Positions 8,660 through 16,143 are shown, counted from the first letter of the stretch. The stretch: DNA of 64,000 nucleotides from Actinomycetes bacterium (GCA_021831035.1 JAKBNL010000007.1:37429-101428), one strand, 5' to 3'. Notes: a model not told the origin generated them from the sequence alone. A program made the numbers and translations.

Positions 8660-9903
8660 GACGCCCCCACCAACAGGTGGGCCGCCAGGGCGCCCTCGGC
8701 GGCGGCCAGGGTCGGGGCGATCGTCTCGGTGAACGTCGAGCGCCCCTCCAGGGCCTCGACGGTCTTGAGGCCGTGGCCCGAGACGATGGCGACGACCGAC
8801 CCGTCGGGGTCAAGGGTGCCGCGCGCGACCATCTGGCGCAGCGACGCGATCGTGGTGCCGCCGGCCGTCTCGGCGAAGATCCCCTCGGTCGCGGCGAGCA
8901 ACTCGATCCCCTCGAGGATCTCCTCGTCGGTGACCGACCCGCAGTCGCCGCCGCCCCGGCGCAACTCGTCGAGCACGTAGGGGCCGTCGGCCGGGTTGCC
9001 GATGGCGAGCGAGCGCGCCACCGTGCGGGGCTTCTGGGGCCGGATGGCCGCGGCGCCCTCGGCGAAGGCGGTCGCCACGGGCGAGCAGCCCGCCGCCTGG
9101 GCGCCGAAGAGCCGGGGCGCCGGCCCCTCGACGAGGCCGAGCGCGCGCAGCTGGTCGAATCCCTTGGCCACCTTGGTGAACTGGCTCCCCGAGGCGATCG
9201 GCACGACCACCTGGTCCGGCAGGCGCCACCCCAGCTGCTCGGCGATCTCGAAGGCGAGGGTCTTGGACCCCTCGGCGTAGTAGGGGCGCAGGTTGACGTT
9301 GGCGAACGCCCAGTCGGGGTGCTCGCTCACCAGCTCGACGCAGAGTCGGTTCACGTCGTCGTAGTTGCCCTCGACGCCGAGCACGACCCCGCCGAAGACG
9401 GCGGCCATGACCACCTTCGAGGTCTCGAGGTCCGACGGGATGATCGTCACGCTGGGCCAGCCCATCGCCGCCGCGTGGGCCGCCACCGACGTCGCCAGGT
9501 TGCCCGTGGAGGCGCAGGCGGCCGTCGTGAAGCCCAGTCCCCGGGCGACCGAGAGCGCCACCGACACCACCCGATCCTTGAACGATCCCGTGGGGTTGCG
9601 CGTGTCGTCCTTCAACCACAGCTCGCGCACCCCGATCCGCTCGGCGAGCCGGTCGGCCCGGCGCAGCGGCGTCCACCCCGTCCCGAGGTCGACCGGGTCG
9701 CCACCGACCTCGGGCAGGAGGTCTCGGTAGCGCCACAAGGATCGAGGACCGGCCTCGATCGAGGCACGCGTGACGCGTCCGCGCGCCCCCTCGAGGTCGT
9801 AACGGACCTCGAGGGGGCCGAAACACCACTCGCAGACGTAGCGTGCCTCGGCGGGGTAGGTGGCGGCGCACTCTCGACAGATGAGCCCGAGTGAGTATCC
9901 CAT
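8656..9903 (-). CDS. thrC: threonine synthase-like PLP enzyme under SAM-riboswitch control
   Basis: A 415-residue fold-type II PLP enzyme. Two Cys pairs (CRECAATYPAEARYVCEWC, C9/C12/C24/C27) form an N-terminal zinc-ribbon-like segment. The Schiff-base lysine is K109 in NPTGSFKDR, followed by ACASTGNLATSVAAHAA and the phosphate-cradle segment PIASGSQFTKVAKGF. Family annotation is threonine synthase (O-phosphohomoserine to threonine). The upstream SAM riboswitch and the coupled Gly-Gly sulfur carrier make an alternative plausible: use of O-phosphohomoserine with a protein thiocarboxylate to give homocysteine. The start ATG has GGGAG 4 nt upstream, directly after the riboswitch. Assignment to the family is firm, but the exact reaction is not. 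Confidence 0.85.
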   Translation of the reverse strand: MGYSLGLICRECAATYPAEARYVCEWCFGPLEVRYDLEGARGRVTRASIEAGPRSLWRYRDLLPEVGGDPVDLGTGWTPLRRADRLAERIGVRELWLKDDTRNPTGSFKDRVVSVALSVARGLGFTTAACASTGNLATSVAAHAAAMGWPSVTIIPSDLETSKVVMAAVFGGVVLGVEGNYDDVNRLCVELVSEHPDWAFANVNLRPYYAEGSKTLAFEIAEQLGWRLPDQVVVPIASGSQFTKVAKGFDQLRALGLVEGPAPRLFGAQAAGCSPVATAFAEGAAAIRPQKPRTVARSLAIGNPADGPYVLDELRRGGGDCGSVTDEEILEGIELLAATEGIFAETAGGTTIASLRQMVARGTLDPDGSVVAIVSGHGLKTVEALEGRSTFTETIAPTLAAAEGALAAHLLVGAS

Positions 9904-9912
9904 GTCTCCCTT

Positions 9913-10011
9913 TCATCGTTCGGCCTTTGGCACCTGGTGTGGAGGGTGAACCCGGGACCCACACTGGTTGTCGCGACGTCAAAGGGGCCGTCCCTCAGTC
10001 GCTCTTGATGA
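9913..10011 (-). promoter_or_regulatory. SAM riboswitch (SAM-I/SAM-IV clan)
   Basis: The minus strand carries the core in order: P1 5' arm TCATC (10007-10011), AAGAG, the P2 arm GCGAC, TGAGGGAC, GGCCCCTTTGAC, the P2 arm GTCGC, GACAACC, a P3 hairpin closed by GTGTGG/CCACAC, AGGTGCCAA, and the P1 3' arm GATGA (9913-9917). This matches the SAM-I/SAM-IV consensus (AUCAAGAG, GAGGGACnGGCCC, UGA, nGnCAACC, GGUGCnAA). P4 is short. The Shine-Dalgarno GGGAG follows P1 within a few bases, so control of translation initiation is likely. Subtype SAM-I or SAM-IV is not resolved by eye. Confidence 0.88.
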
Positions 10012-10018
10012 CTTCCCA

Positions 10019-10047
10019 ATTCTTACCGCTGGGGTCAGGATTGTCAA
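10019..10047 (-). promoter_or_regulatory. promoter of the riboswitch-thrC-moaD operon
   Basis: A perfect -35 TTGACA (10042-10047) and a -10 TAAGAA/AAGAAT (10019-10025) with a 16-17 nt spacer. The predicted start near 10012 coincides with the first base of the riboswitch P1 stem. Confidence 0.8.
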
Positions 10048-10065
10048 GGGCACCCCCCTCGCCCC

Positions 10066-10071
10066 TAGCCT
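10066..10071 (+). promoter_or_regulatory. -10 element, probably leaderless, for gpgS
   Basis: TAGCCT lies 6 nt before the ATG at 10078. An upstream TTGTCA at 10041-10046 overlaps the -35 of the divergent thrC promoter. Confidence 0.45.
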
Positions 10072-10077
10072 CGTCCC

Positions 10078-10857
10078 ATGGCCGACGCCCCCTGGACGCT
10101 GCCCGCCTCGGCCTACTCCTACACCCGGGTGCGCGACCTCCGGGGCGAGGAGTCCATCGCCGTCGTCATCCCGGTACGCGACGAGGCCGCCACGATCGGT
10201 GCGGTCATCGACGCCGTGCGTGACCACGAGGAGCTGGTCGACGAGCTGGTGGTCGTGGACGACCACTCGACCGACGGCTCGGCCCGCGTGGCCGAGCGCC
10301 ACGGGGCCAAGGTCGTCCAGGCCGACGGTCCGGGCGGCAAGGGCCGGGCCCTGGCGGCCGGGGTCCAGGCCACCACCTCGACCTTGCTCGTCTTCCTCGA
10401 CGGTGACGTCGTCAACACGACGCCGGACTACGTCGCCCGACTCGTCCAACCGCTCCTCGAGTCGCCGCGGACCCAACTCGTCAAACCCATCTACGAGCGC
10501 CCCTACTTCGACATGCCCACCGGCGGTGGTCGGGTCAACGAGCTGGCCGCCCGACCCATCCTCGCCCTCCTCTTCCCCGGGCTCGAGGAGGTCCGCCAGC
10601 CGCTCGCCGGCGAGACCGCCCTGCGGCGCACCGCCCTCGACGGCATCGACCTCGCCCCGGGCTACGACGTCGAGATCGCGCTCCTCATCGACGTGGCTCG
10701 GCGTCACGGGCTCGACGCGATGGCCCAGGTCGACCTCGGCGTCCGTCGCCACCGCAACCGGCCCCTCGACGAGCTCCGACCGATGGCCACCGAGGTCCTG
10801 CGCGCGGCGCTCGAGCGGTTCGGCCTCGAGGGTCCCTCGCGGGGTGACGCGGACTAG
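10078..10857 (+). CDS. gpgS: glucosyl-3-phosphoglycerate synthase (GT2 family)
   Basis: A 259-residue glycosyltransferase. GpgS transfers glucose from a nucleotide sugar to 3-phosphoglycerate, the first step towards glucosylglycerate and, in mycobacteria, methylglucose lipopolysaccharide. Visible are the nucleotide-sugar-binding strand VVIPVRDEAATIG, VVVDDHSTDGSA, GPGGKGRALAAG, the metal-binding LVFLDGDVVN, the family-specific YERPYFDMPTGGGRVNELAARP, the acceptor/lid region LAGETALRRTAL, APGYDVEIALLID and VDLGVRRHRNRPLDEL. All these align with known GpgS proteins. The gene is divergent from thrC and convergent with the LytR_C gene, and the stop codons overlap by 3 bp. Confidence 0.88.
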   Translation: MADAPWTLPASAYSYTRVRDLRGEESIAVVIPVRDEAATIGAVIDAVRDHEELVDELVVVDDHSTDGSARVAERHGAKVVQADGPGGKGRALAAGVQATTSTLLVFLDGDVVNTTPDYVARLVQPLLESPRTQLVKPIYERPYFDMPTGGGRVNELAARPILALLFPGLEEVRQPLAGETALRRTALDGIDLAPGYDVEIALLIDVARRHGLDAMAQVDLGVRRHRNRPLDELRPMATEVLRAALERFGLEGPSRGDAD

Positions 10858-11360
10858 CCCGCCGCGTTCGAACCGAGGACGAGGATGATGTCGTCGTGGG
10901 CCGCGTTGGCGATGGGATTCGCCCCGCCCCGCGGACGCACGATCGACGCCGGCATCTTGATCTGCGCGGCGATCTCACGGGCGGCGTTCACGTAGCCGGG
11001 GTTGAAGTAGATGGTCGTGCGCACGGCGGGCGCCGTGGCGTTGCCCGGGGGAAGCGTGGCCCAGTTGAGCAGCTGGAGCTTCTGGGTGTAGGAGGCGGCC
11101 AGGCCCGTGACCTTGGTGCCGTTGGCGACCTGCACGGTGACCTTCGCCCGGTTGACGACTCCGGTGGTCGTCGTCGTGGGCGAGCCCGCGGCCGAGGTGG
11201 TGGACGTCGGAGCGCCCGGGGCCGAGGCGCCGGGTGTGCGCAACATCAGCACCGCACCGCCGACGAAGAGTACGACGATGACCAGCACCACCCACAGCGA
11301 GGGCTGGTAGTGCGAACCCGCCGGGCGCGCCTCGTGGCTGGAGGGCACCCGGTCGCTCAT
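10854..11360 (-). CDS. membrane-anchored LytR_C-domain protein
   Basis: A 168-residue protein with one N-terminal transmembrane segment (LWVVLVIVVLFVGGAVLML), a Ser/Thr/Pro/Gly linker (SAPGAPTSTTSAAGSPTTTTT) and a C-terminal LytR_C domain (VTVQVANGTKVTGLAASYTQKLQ ... TTIYFNPGYVNAAREIAAQI). Such stand-alone LytR_C proteins are cell-envelope proteins of unknown detail, related to the C-terminal domain of LytR-CpsA-Psr phosphotransferases. The ATG at 11360 is preferred over the in-frame ATG at 11369 because a TAGAGT -10 element at 11368-11373 leaves exactly 7 nt before 11360. Confidence 0.8.
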   Translation of the reverse strand: MSDRVPSSHEARPAGSHYQPSLWVVLVIVVLFVGGAVLMLRTPGASAPGAPTSTTSAAGSPTTTTTGVVNRAKVTVQVANGTKVTGLAASYTQKLQLLNWATLPPGNATAPAVRTTIYFNPGYVNAAREIAAQIKMPASIVRPRGGANPIANAAHDDIILVLGSNAAG

Positions 11361-11367
11361 CGTGTCC

Positions 11368-11373
11368 ACTCTA
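11368..11373 (-). promoter_or_regulatory. -10 element, probably leaderless, for LytR_C gene
   Basis: TAGAGT on the minus strand, 7 nt before the ATG at 11360. It decides between two in-frame ATG codons. Confidence 0.45.
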
Positions 11374-11409
11374 GAGTCCGGGCTCGGGCTTCACTAGCCT
11401 GGGGGCTCC

Positions 11410-11484
11410 GCCGGTGTGGCGCAGTCTGGTTAGCGCAGGCGATTTGTAATCGTCAGGTCGTGGGTTCGAATCCCTCCACCGGCT
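11410..11484 (+). tRNA. tRNA-Thr (anticodon TGT)
   Basis: A complete cloverleaf: acceptor GCCGGTG/CACCGGC with discriminator T, D arm GGCGCAGTCTGGTTAGCGC, anticodon stem GGCGA/TCGTC with loop TTTGTAA (anticodon TGT), and T arm GTGGGTTCGAATCCCTC-type. CCA is not encoded. A TAGCCT -10-like element at 11395-11400 precedes it. Confidence 0.95.
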
Positions 11485-11548
11485 CTCACCCGGCCGTCGC
11501 GGCCCCGGGGTCGGGTCCCGGGACGGCGACCGGCGACCGGCGACGGGT

Positions 11549-13465
11549 CTAGGCGAGGAAGACCTCCACGCGCGAGTACACGGCCGCGGTGCGCCGATCA
11601 ATCGAGCCCTGGCCGCTGGCTCGGATGACGACGTCGCGCACGTGCAGGCGGCGCAGGTCCACTCGGAGGGCCCGCGCCACCGCCTGGGCGCGTCGGGCGC
11701 TCACCGCACGGTCGAGACTCCCGAGCCCCGTCGACGCCGTGTAGCCCAGGAGCTCGACCTCGCGACACCGCCTCGCGCGGACCACGAGAGCCAACCTCTG
11801 GACCTGTCTCGCCAGACCCGGGGTGAGGGTGGTCGAGAAGCGGGGGAAGTCACCGACGTCCCCGTACAGGGTCGCCACCGCCGCGGCTCGGCGCCACACG
11901 GCGTAGAGGGTCTCGGAGGTCGTGGGCGAGATGGATTGGCCGGCGGCGTACACCGTTCCACTCCCCTTCGCCGACGTGGACCAACCCTCGAAGTCGTAGC
12001 CCGGCCGGATGAAGGCTCCACCGGGCAGTACCGTGGACGCGCCGTCGGTCACGGTCGCCGGCGACAACGAGCCGCTGCCGCCGTTGGGCGCGAAGGTGAT
12101 CACTATCGACGTGGTCGATGGAGTGGCGGCGGACGTCGACCACTGGGCGTAGAGGGTGACCGAGTCCGTCGGTGCGTAGGGGGCACCTGCGGTTCCGACG
12201 AGCGATCCGCCCGAGGGTGCCGTGAACCACCCGGCGAACGTCGATCCGGCCAGCGTGGCGTCGGGCAGTGCGAACGGGGACGCACCGGCGGCGAACTGCT
12301 CGGACGGGACGCTGGTCGTCCCACCGTCCGGGTCGAAGGTCACCACGAACTTCGATGTCGTCCACTGCGCGTAGAGGGTGAGGTTTGACGAGAGCGTGAT
12401 GACTGACCCCACCGCGTAGGCCGTTCCCGAGCCGTTGGCCTGGGAGTTCCAACCCGTGAAGGTCGCCCCCGCGTTACTAAGCGCGGCCGCTCCGGGAAGG
12501 GTGATCGACGTTCCCGCCAGACCCGTCACCGGACTCACCGTGCCCGTACCCCCGTTGTCGTCGAACGTCACGACGATGGACGCGTTGGCCGTCCACTGGG
12601 CGTAGAGAGTGAGGTTCGACGTCAGGGTGACAGCTGACCCCCCCGCGTAGGCCGTTCCGGAGCCGTTGGCCTGGGAGTTCCAACCCGTGAAGGTGTAGCC
12701 AGGATCGCTGAGCCCACTCCCACCAGGAAGAATGACCGAGGTTCCGGACGGGGCGGAGAGTGGTGCAACAGAGCCGGTACCACCATTGTCGACAAAGCTC
12801 ACGGACAGTGAAGCGTTCACTGACCACTGGGCGTAGAGACTTAGGTCTGATGCAAACGAATAGGTGGCACCGTCCGCATAGGACACGCCCGAGCCGTTCG
12901 GCGAAGTATTCCAATCGGAAAAACTGTAACCAGCATTAGTGAAACTTGGCGAAAGACTGGAGAACGAAGTCAGTGATTCGGGCACGTTCGCCGTCTGCGA
13001 CGCATAAGTGTTGTCGTTAGACGAATCGTTCTCATAGAAGGTCACCACGTGATAGCTGCCTTGCCACTGAGCGAATAGAACGAGATCCGAGGCAAAACTG
13101 TACGTCTGGCCGTCGGAGTAGGAAGTGCCCGTCCCATTTGAGGCGGTATTCCAACCGACAAACGTGTAGCCGGGATTGCTAAAGGCTGGACTTAATAGTG
13201 CGAACTCTGTAAGCGGCGTCGCCGTGTTCTCAGTTTGCGTGGCATACACGCCATCGGACGCGTTGTCGTTCTCCTCGAACGTGACAACGTGATACACCGA
13301 CGTGGCCGAGGCCGAGGCCTGGAAAAGCGGCAATGATGCCAGCGATCCAATCAGAACTACGAGAGCAACTCGACTCCACTTTGAGGCACAGCAGAGGCAA
13401 CTTCTCGACTTGCGTAAACACCCTACTAGGCGTCGCAGTTGTAATGAGAAGGGGGATATCGACAC
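11549..13465 (-). CDS. secreted protein with six InlB B-type repeats and a C-terminal OmpA-like domain
   Basis: A 638-residue protein. Residues about 35-53 (ALVVLIGSLASLPLFQASASA) form a signal peptide after a long Cys/Arg-rich start. Six repeats of about 77-80 residues follow, each with a GYTF-GWN core, a glycine/asparagine turn such as NGSGTAYA and a closing LYAQW; the last closes with LYAVW. These are InlB B-repeats (List-Bact-rpt/Flg_new), beta-grasp modules of surface proteins. The last about 105 residues (ELLGYTASTGLGSLDRAVSARRAQAVARALR ... RVEVFLA) look like an OmpA-type peptidoglycan-associated domain. The function is probably surface attachment. The 5' half (about 12.7-13.5 kb) is much lower in GC than the 3' half, and the repeats are near-identical at DNA level. 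Confidence 0.75.
   Translation of the reverse strand: MSISPFSLQLRRLVGCLRKSRSCLCCASKWSRVALVVLIGSLASLPLFQASASATSVYHVVTFEENDNASDGVYATQTENTATPLTEFALLSPAFSNPGYTFVGWNTASNGTGTSYSDGQTYSFASDLVLFAQWQGSYHVVTFYENDSSNDNTYASQTANVPESLTSFSSLSPSFTNAGYSFSDWNTSPNGSGVSYADGATYSFASDLSLYAQWSVNASLSVSFVDNGGTGSVAPLSAPSGTSVILPGGSGLSDPGYTFTGWNSQANGSGTAYAGGSAVTLTSNLTLYAQWTANASIVVTFDDNGGTGTVSPVTGLAGTSITLPGAAALSNAGATFTGWNSQANGSGTAYAVGSVITLSSNLTLYAQWTTSKFVVTFDPDGGTTSVPSEQFAAGASPFALPDATLAGSTFAGWFTAPSGGSLVGTAGAPYAPTDSVTLYAQWSTSAATPSTTSIVITFAPNGGSGSLSPATVTDGASTVLPGGAFIRPGYDFEGWSTSAKGSGTVYAAGQSISPTTSETLYAVWRRAAAVATLYGDVGDFPRFSTTLTPGLARQVQRLALVVRARRCREVELLGYTASTGLGSLDRAVSARRAQAVARALRVDLRRLHVRDVVIRASGQGSIDRRTAAVYSRVEVFLA
12362..12823 (-). 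repeat. tandem 231-bp repeats within the InlB-repeat gene
   Basis: Two consecutive 231-bp units (from 12362 and from 12593; a third, more diverged, starts at 12824) encode 77-residue B-repeats. Parts such as the segment around 12421-12460 and 12653-12692 are almost identical, which implies recent duplication or gene conversion and possible copy-number change. Confidence 0.75.
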
Positions 13466-13624
13466 GCTGACCTATTCCTTTTGCCGCCTCCACAACGGTC
13501 GCGGCTCTGCGTAGTTCGTCCCGCAGAGCATGGTCACTCATCGAGTCATGAATGATCAGACGATTGCAGTCGGACTCGTTAGATGAACCACACAGCCACA
13601 AGGACCACGGACATCACCAACTCG

Positions 13625-14467
13625 TCAGCTACGCCGTTGCCTTGCGACCTCGAACGCAGCGACCGAGAGGGCGACGCCCGCGTTGAGGGAAGATAGGTGT
13701 CCCACCTGAGGAATCGCGACAACCACCCCACAACGTTTCCGCGTCAGGGGTGACAGTCCTTTCTCCTCACTTCCGACCACCAGCGCGACGGGAGTTGACG
13801 CAAGGTCCAGGTCGTAGAGGGATGCGGTGGACTCACCGGCAAGACCGATCGTAAGAACGCCATTCCGATTGAGTTGGTCCACCGCGCTCGGGATCCCTCC
13901 GACGTCGCTGAAGCGCAAGTACTCGATCGCGCCGGCGGCCGTCTTGGCCACGGTCGGCGACACTCGGGCGGAGCGATGGCGAGCGAGGACGACCCCGGTG
14001 ACGCCCGCCCCGTCGGCGCTGCGCAGCATCGCCCCGAGGTTGCGGGGATCGGTGACCCCGTCGCACACGAGGAGGAACGCCCGCGGGTCCCCCCAGAGCG
14101 TCTCGAGTCCGACGGTCTCGATCGGCGCGGCGTGGGCGAGGACCCCCTGGTGCCCCTCGGTGGTGGCCATCTTGTCGAGACGCGCGCGCGAGACGAGGTG
14201 GAGCGGGACCCGGCGACGCTGGGCCAGTGCCTCGATCTCGTCGAGGATCGCCGAGGGCTCTTGGCCGTCGGCGACGTAGACCGCGCGCACCGTCCGGCGC
14301 CGGGCCTCGAGAAGCTCGAGCACGGCGCGGCGTCCCTCGACCTGGTCGCCGCCCACGCCCTCGGTGCGCGGGACGTGGCGCGCGGGCGGGCCCGCGGGCC
14401 CGCGGCGGGCGGGCGGTCGCCCCCCGGGTCGACGGGGGGGACCCGGACGGCCGGGGCGGGGGCTCAC
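13625..14467 (-). CDS. rlmB: 23S rRNA (guanosine-2'-O-)-methyltransferase, SpoU/TrmH family
   Basis: A 280-residue SpoU-family methyltransferase, most like RlmB, which 2'-O-methylates G2251 of 23S rRNA. The N-terminal substrate-binding domain starts at QVEGRRAVLELLEA. The knotted catalytic domain has LVCDGVTDPRNLGAMLRSADGAG (motif 1), VVGSEEKGLSPL (motif 2) and IPQVGHLSSLNAGVALSVAAFEV (motif 3, with the SLN/S-AGVA knot). The N-terminus is a low-complexity Pro/Gly/Arg tail common in actinobacterial members. The GTG at 14467 overlaps the ispF stop by 4 bp. In M. tuberculosis cysS lies between ispF and this gene; here it is absent. Confidence 0.9.
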   Translation of the reverse strand: MSPRPGRPGPPRRPGGRPPARRGPAGPPARHVPRTEGVGGDQVEGRRAVLELLEARRRTVRAVYVADGQEPSAILDEIEALAQRRRVPLHLVSRARLDKMATTEGHQGVLAHAAPIETVGLETLWGDPRAFLLVCDGVTDPRNLGAMLRSADGAGVTGVVLARHRSARVSPTVAKTAAGAIEYLRFSDVGGIPSAVDQLNRNGVLTIGLAGESTASLYDLDLASTPVALVVGSEEKGLSPLTRKRCGVVVAIPQVGHLSSLNAGVALSVAAFEVARQRRS

Positions 14468-14934
14468 GAGGGGCCCAGCAGCACGACGGCGCTCGCTCCG
14501 ATCCCCTCGACGCGGCCAAGGGCGCCGAGGCCCTCGGCGGTCGTCGCCTTCACCGAGATCGGCGCGCCGGTCACCGACGAGAGCTCGTGGGACATGGCCG
14601 CCAGATAGAGGGCGAGCGTGGGCCGTTCGGCGACGATCGTCACGTCGCCCGAGGTGACCGCGAAGCCGGCTCCGCCGACGAGCTCGACGACCGCCTCGAG
14701 GAGGCGCCGGGACGGGGCGCCCGCGTAAGCCGGGTCGGAGTCGGGAAAGTGCCGACCGAGGTCGCCGAGGCCGGCCGCGCCGAGCAGCGCGTCGCACAGC
14801 GCGTGGGTCGCCACGTCGGCGTCGGAGTGGCCGACGAGCCCGGGCGCGTCGGGCACGCGCACCAGCCCGAGCCAGAGCGGTCGGGTCGGGTCGTCGCTCA
14901 CCCGGTGCACGTCGATGCCCTGGCCGATCCTCAC
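14464..14934 (-). CDS. ispF: 2-C-methyl-D-erythritol 2,4-cyclodiphosphate synthase
   Basis: A 156-residue IspF, fifth enzyme of the MEP isoprenoid pathway, converting CDP-ME 2-phosphate to MEcPP with release of CMP. Metal ligands are in GQGIDVHRV (D8, H10) and the later GHSDADVATHALCDALLG. Also present are GDLGRHFPDSDPAY and the C-terminal ISVKATTAEGLGALGRVEGIGA. Normal length. It overlaps ispD by 4 bp and rlmB by 4 bp, so carD-ispD-ispF-rlmB form a tight operon. Confidence 0.95.
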   Translation of the reverse strand: MRIGQGIDVHRVSDDPTRPLWLGLVRVPDAPGLVGHSDADVATHALCDALLGAAGLGDLGRHFPDSDPAYAGAPSRRLLEAVVELVGGAGFAVTSGDVTIVAERPTLALYLAAMSHELSSVTGAPISVKATTAEGLGALGRVEGIGASAVVLLGPS

Positions 14935-15563
14935 GCGCGCACCCCCGCGGCGAGGAGGTCCTCGGGCCGGGTGATCTTGCGGTTGAGGGGGTCGCCCGAG
15001 ACGACCACGACCCGCCCCCCGGTCGCCTCGACGAGGGCCGCGTCGTCACTCGCCTCGCCCCCCGCGCCGTGGGCGACCACCAGGGCCGCGGTACGGAAGG
15101 CCTGCGGGGTCTGGACCGCGACCAGCGACTCGCGCGCGACGGTGCCCTCGACCACGCGCACGGCCCCTCCCGGGGCGACGCGCTTGAGCGTGTCGGTCAC
15201 CTCCAGGCCGGGGACCGCGCCGTCGGCCCCCTCGCGCACCGCGGCGACGACCGCGGCGAAGAGCGCCGGCGCCGCCCACGGACGGGCCGCGTCGTGGACC
15301 ACCACCACCTCGGCGTCGCCGACGTGGGCCAGGCCGGCGCGCACCGACGCCGAGCGGGTCGCCCCACCCTCGCAGACCAGGTCGGCCCCCTCACCGTCCC
15401 CGTCGTAGCCGGCGGGCACGACGAGCACCACGAGGTCGGCGACGGCGCGGCTCGCCTCGACCGAGCGCCGGGCGACGGTCGAGCCCCCGAGGTCGGCAAA
15501 CTGCTTGGGCGAGCCGAAGCGTCGGCCCTCGCCCGCGGCCACCACCACGGCCGCCACGCCCAC
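14931..15563 (-). CDS. ispD: 2-C-methyl-D-erythritol 4-phosphate cytidylyltransferase
   Basis: A 210-residue IspD, which joins CTP and MEP to give CDP-ME. The CTP-binding loop is VVVAAGEGRRFGSPKQFADLGG. The middle has GGATRSASVRAGLAHV and VVVHDAARPWAAP, and the C-terminal half has VTDTLKRVAPGG, VQTPQAFR and ASDDAALVEATGGRVVVVSGDPLNRKIT. Normal length. It sits 2 bp after carD on the minus strand, the same order as in M. tuberculosis. Confidence 0.95.
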   Translation of the reverse strand: MGVAAVVVAAGEGRRFGSPKQFADLGGSTVARRSVEASRAVADLVVLVVPAGYDGDGEGADLVCEGGATRSASVRAGLAHVGDAEVVVVHDAARPWAAPALFAAVVAAVREGADGAVPGLEVTDTLKRVAPGGAVRVVEGTVARESLVAVQTPQAFRTAALVVAHGAGGEASDDAALVEATGGRVVVVSGDPLNRKITRPEDLLAAGVRA

Positions 15564-15565
15564 GG

Positions 15566-16054
15566 CTAGGGCAGGACCGAGGCGAGCTTCTCCTCCGCCG
15601 CCGCGGTGTCCACGTTGAGGGCGAAGGTCAGCTCCGAGACCAGGATCTGGCGGGCCCGGGTCAGCATCCGCTTCTCACCGGCCGACAGGCCCTTGTCCTT
15701 GTCGCGGATCGAGAGGTTCCGGACCACCTCGGCGACCTGGTAGATGTCGCCCGAGCGCAGCTTCTCGGAGTGGTTCTTGAACCGGCGCGACCAGTTGGTC
15801 GGCATGCGGGCCTCGCGCTTGCGCAGGACGGCGAAGACCTCTTCGACCTCTTCGTCGTTGATCACCTCGCGCAGCCCCACGGCCTCGGCGTTGGCGACCG
15901 GCACCATCAGCGTCAGGTCGGTGTAGGCGACCTTCAGCTTGAGGTAGTCCTGCTTGACGTCGAAGGCCTCCATCTTCTCGATCTTCTCCACGGTGCACGC
16001 CCCGTGGTGGGGGTAGACGAGTCGATCGCCCTTCTTGTACTTGCGCGCGGCCAT
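15566..16054 (-). CDS. carD: CarD, RNA polymerase-binding transcription regulator
   Basis: A 162-residue CarD, which binds the RNA polymerase beta subunit and stabilises open complexes at rRNA and many other promoters. The N-terminal Tudor-like RNAP-interaction domain is YKKGDRLVYPHHGACTVEKI through LTLMVPVANAEAVGLR. The C-terminal helical DNA-binding domain contains NWSRRFKNHSEKLRSGD (with the tryptophan that contacts the -10 region), EVVRNLSIRDKDKGLSAGEKRML and LVSELTFALN. ATG at 16054 is chosen: AGGAG lies 10 nt upstream and the 162-residue length equals M. tuberculosis CarD. An ATG at 16072 also exists. Confidence 0.95.
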   Translation of the reverse strand: MAARKYKKGDRLVYPHHGACTVEKIEKMEAFDVKQDYLKLKVAYTDLTLMVPVANAEAVGLREVINDEEVEEVFAVLRKREARMPTNWSRRFKNHSEKLRSGDIYQVAEVVRNLSIRDKDKGLSAGEKRMLTRARQILVSELTFALNVDTAAAEEKLASVLP

Positions 16055-16081
16055 GACCACAATGCTCCTCATCAGGGATGT

Positions 16082-16120
16082 CGCCCCCGAGAGGGGGCGT
16101 TTTGGGGGTTTACCATTGTA
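16082..16120 (-). promoter_or_regulatory. carD promoter -10 and 5'UTR hairpin
   Basis: TACAAT on the minus strand at 16115-16120 is a good -10; the start would lie near 16108 and leave a 5'UTR of about 54 nt. Within it a perfect 7-bp GC hairpin (16082-16088/16093-16099, loop gaga) sits between promoter and ribosome binding site. Its role is unknown. Confidence 0.55.
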
Positions 16121-16143
16121 GCAGATGCCCTGGCCCGGCGCAC

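Noticed and set aside
9612..10019. 135-codon minus frame covering the riboswitch
   Set aside because: It would begin inside the aptamer and run out of frame with thrC; the RNA element explains the conservation-like pattern.
13230..13601. 123-codon minus frame overlapping the InlB-repeat gene start
   Set aside because: It overlaps the signal-peptide region of a better-supported gene in another frame; no family resemblance.
16082..16103. Rho-independent terminator on the plus strand (GC stem followed by TTTT)
   Set aside because: No plus-strand gene ends here; the stem lies in the carD leader instead.
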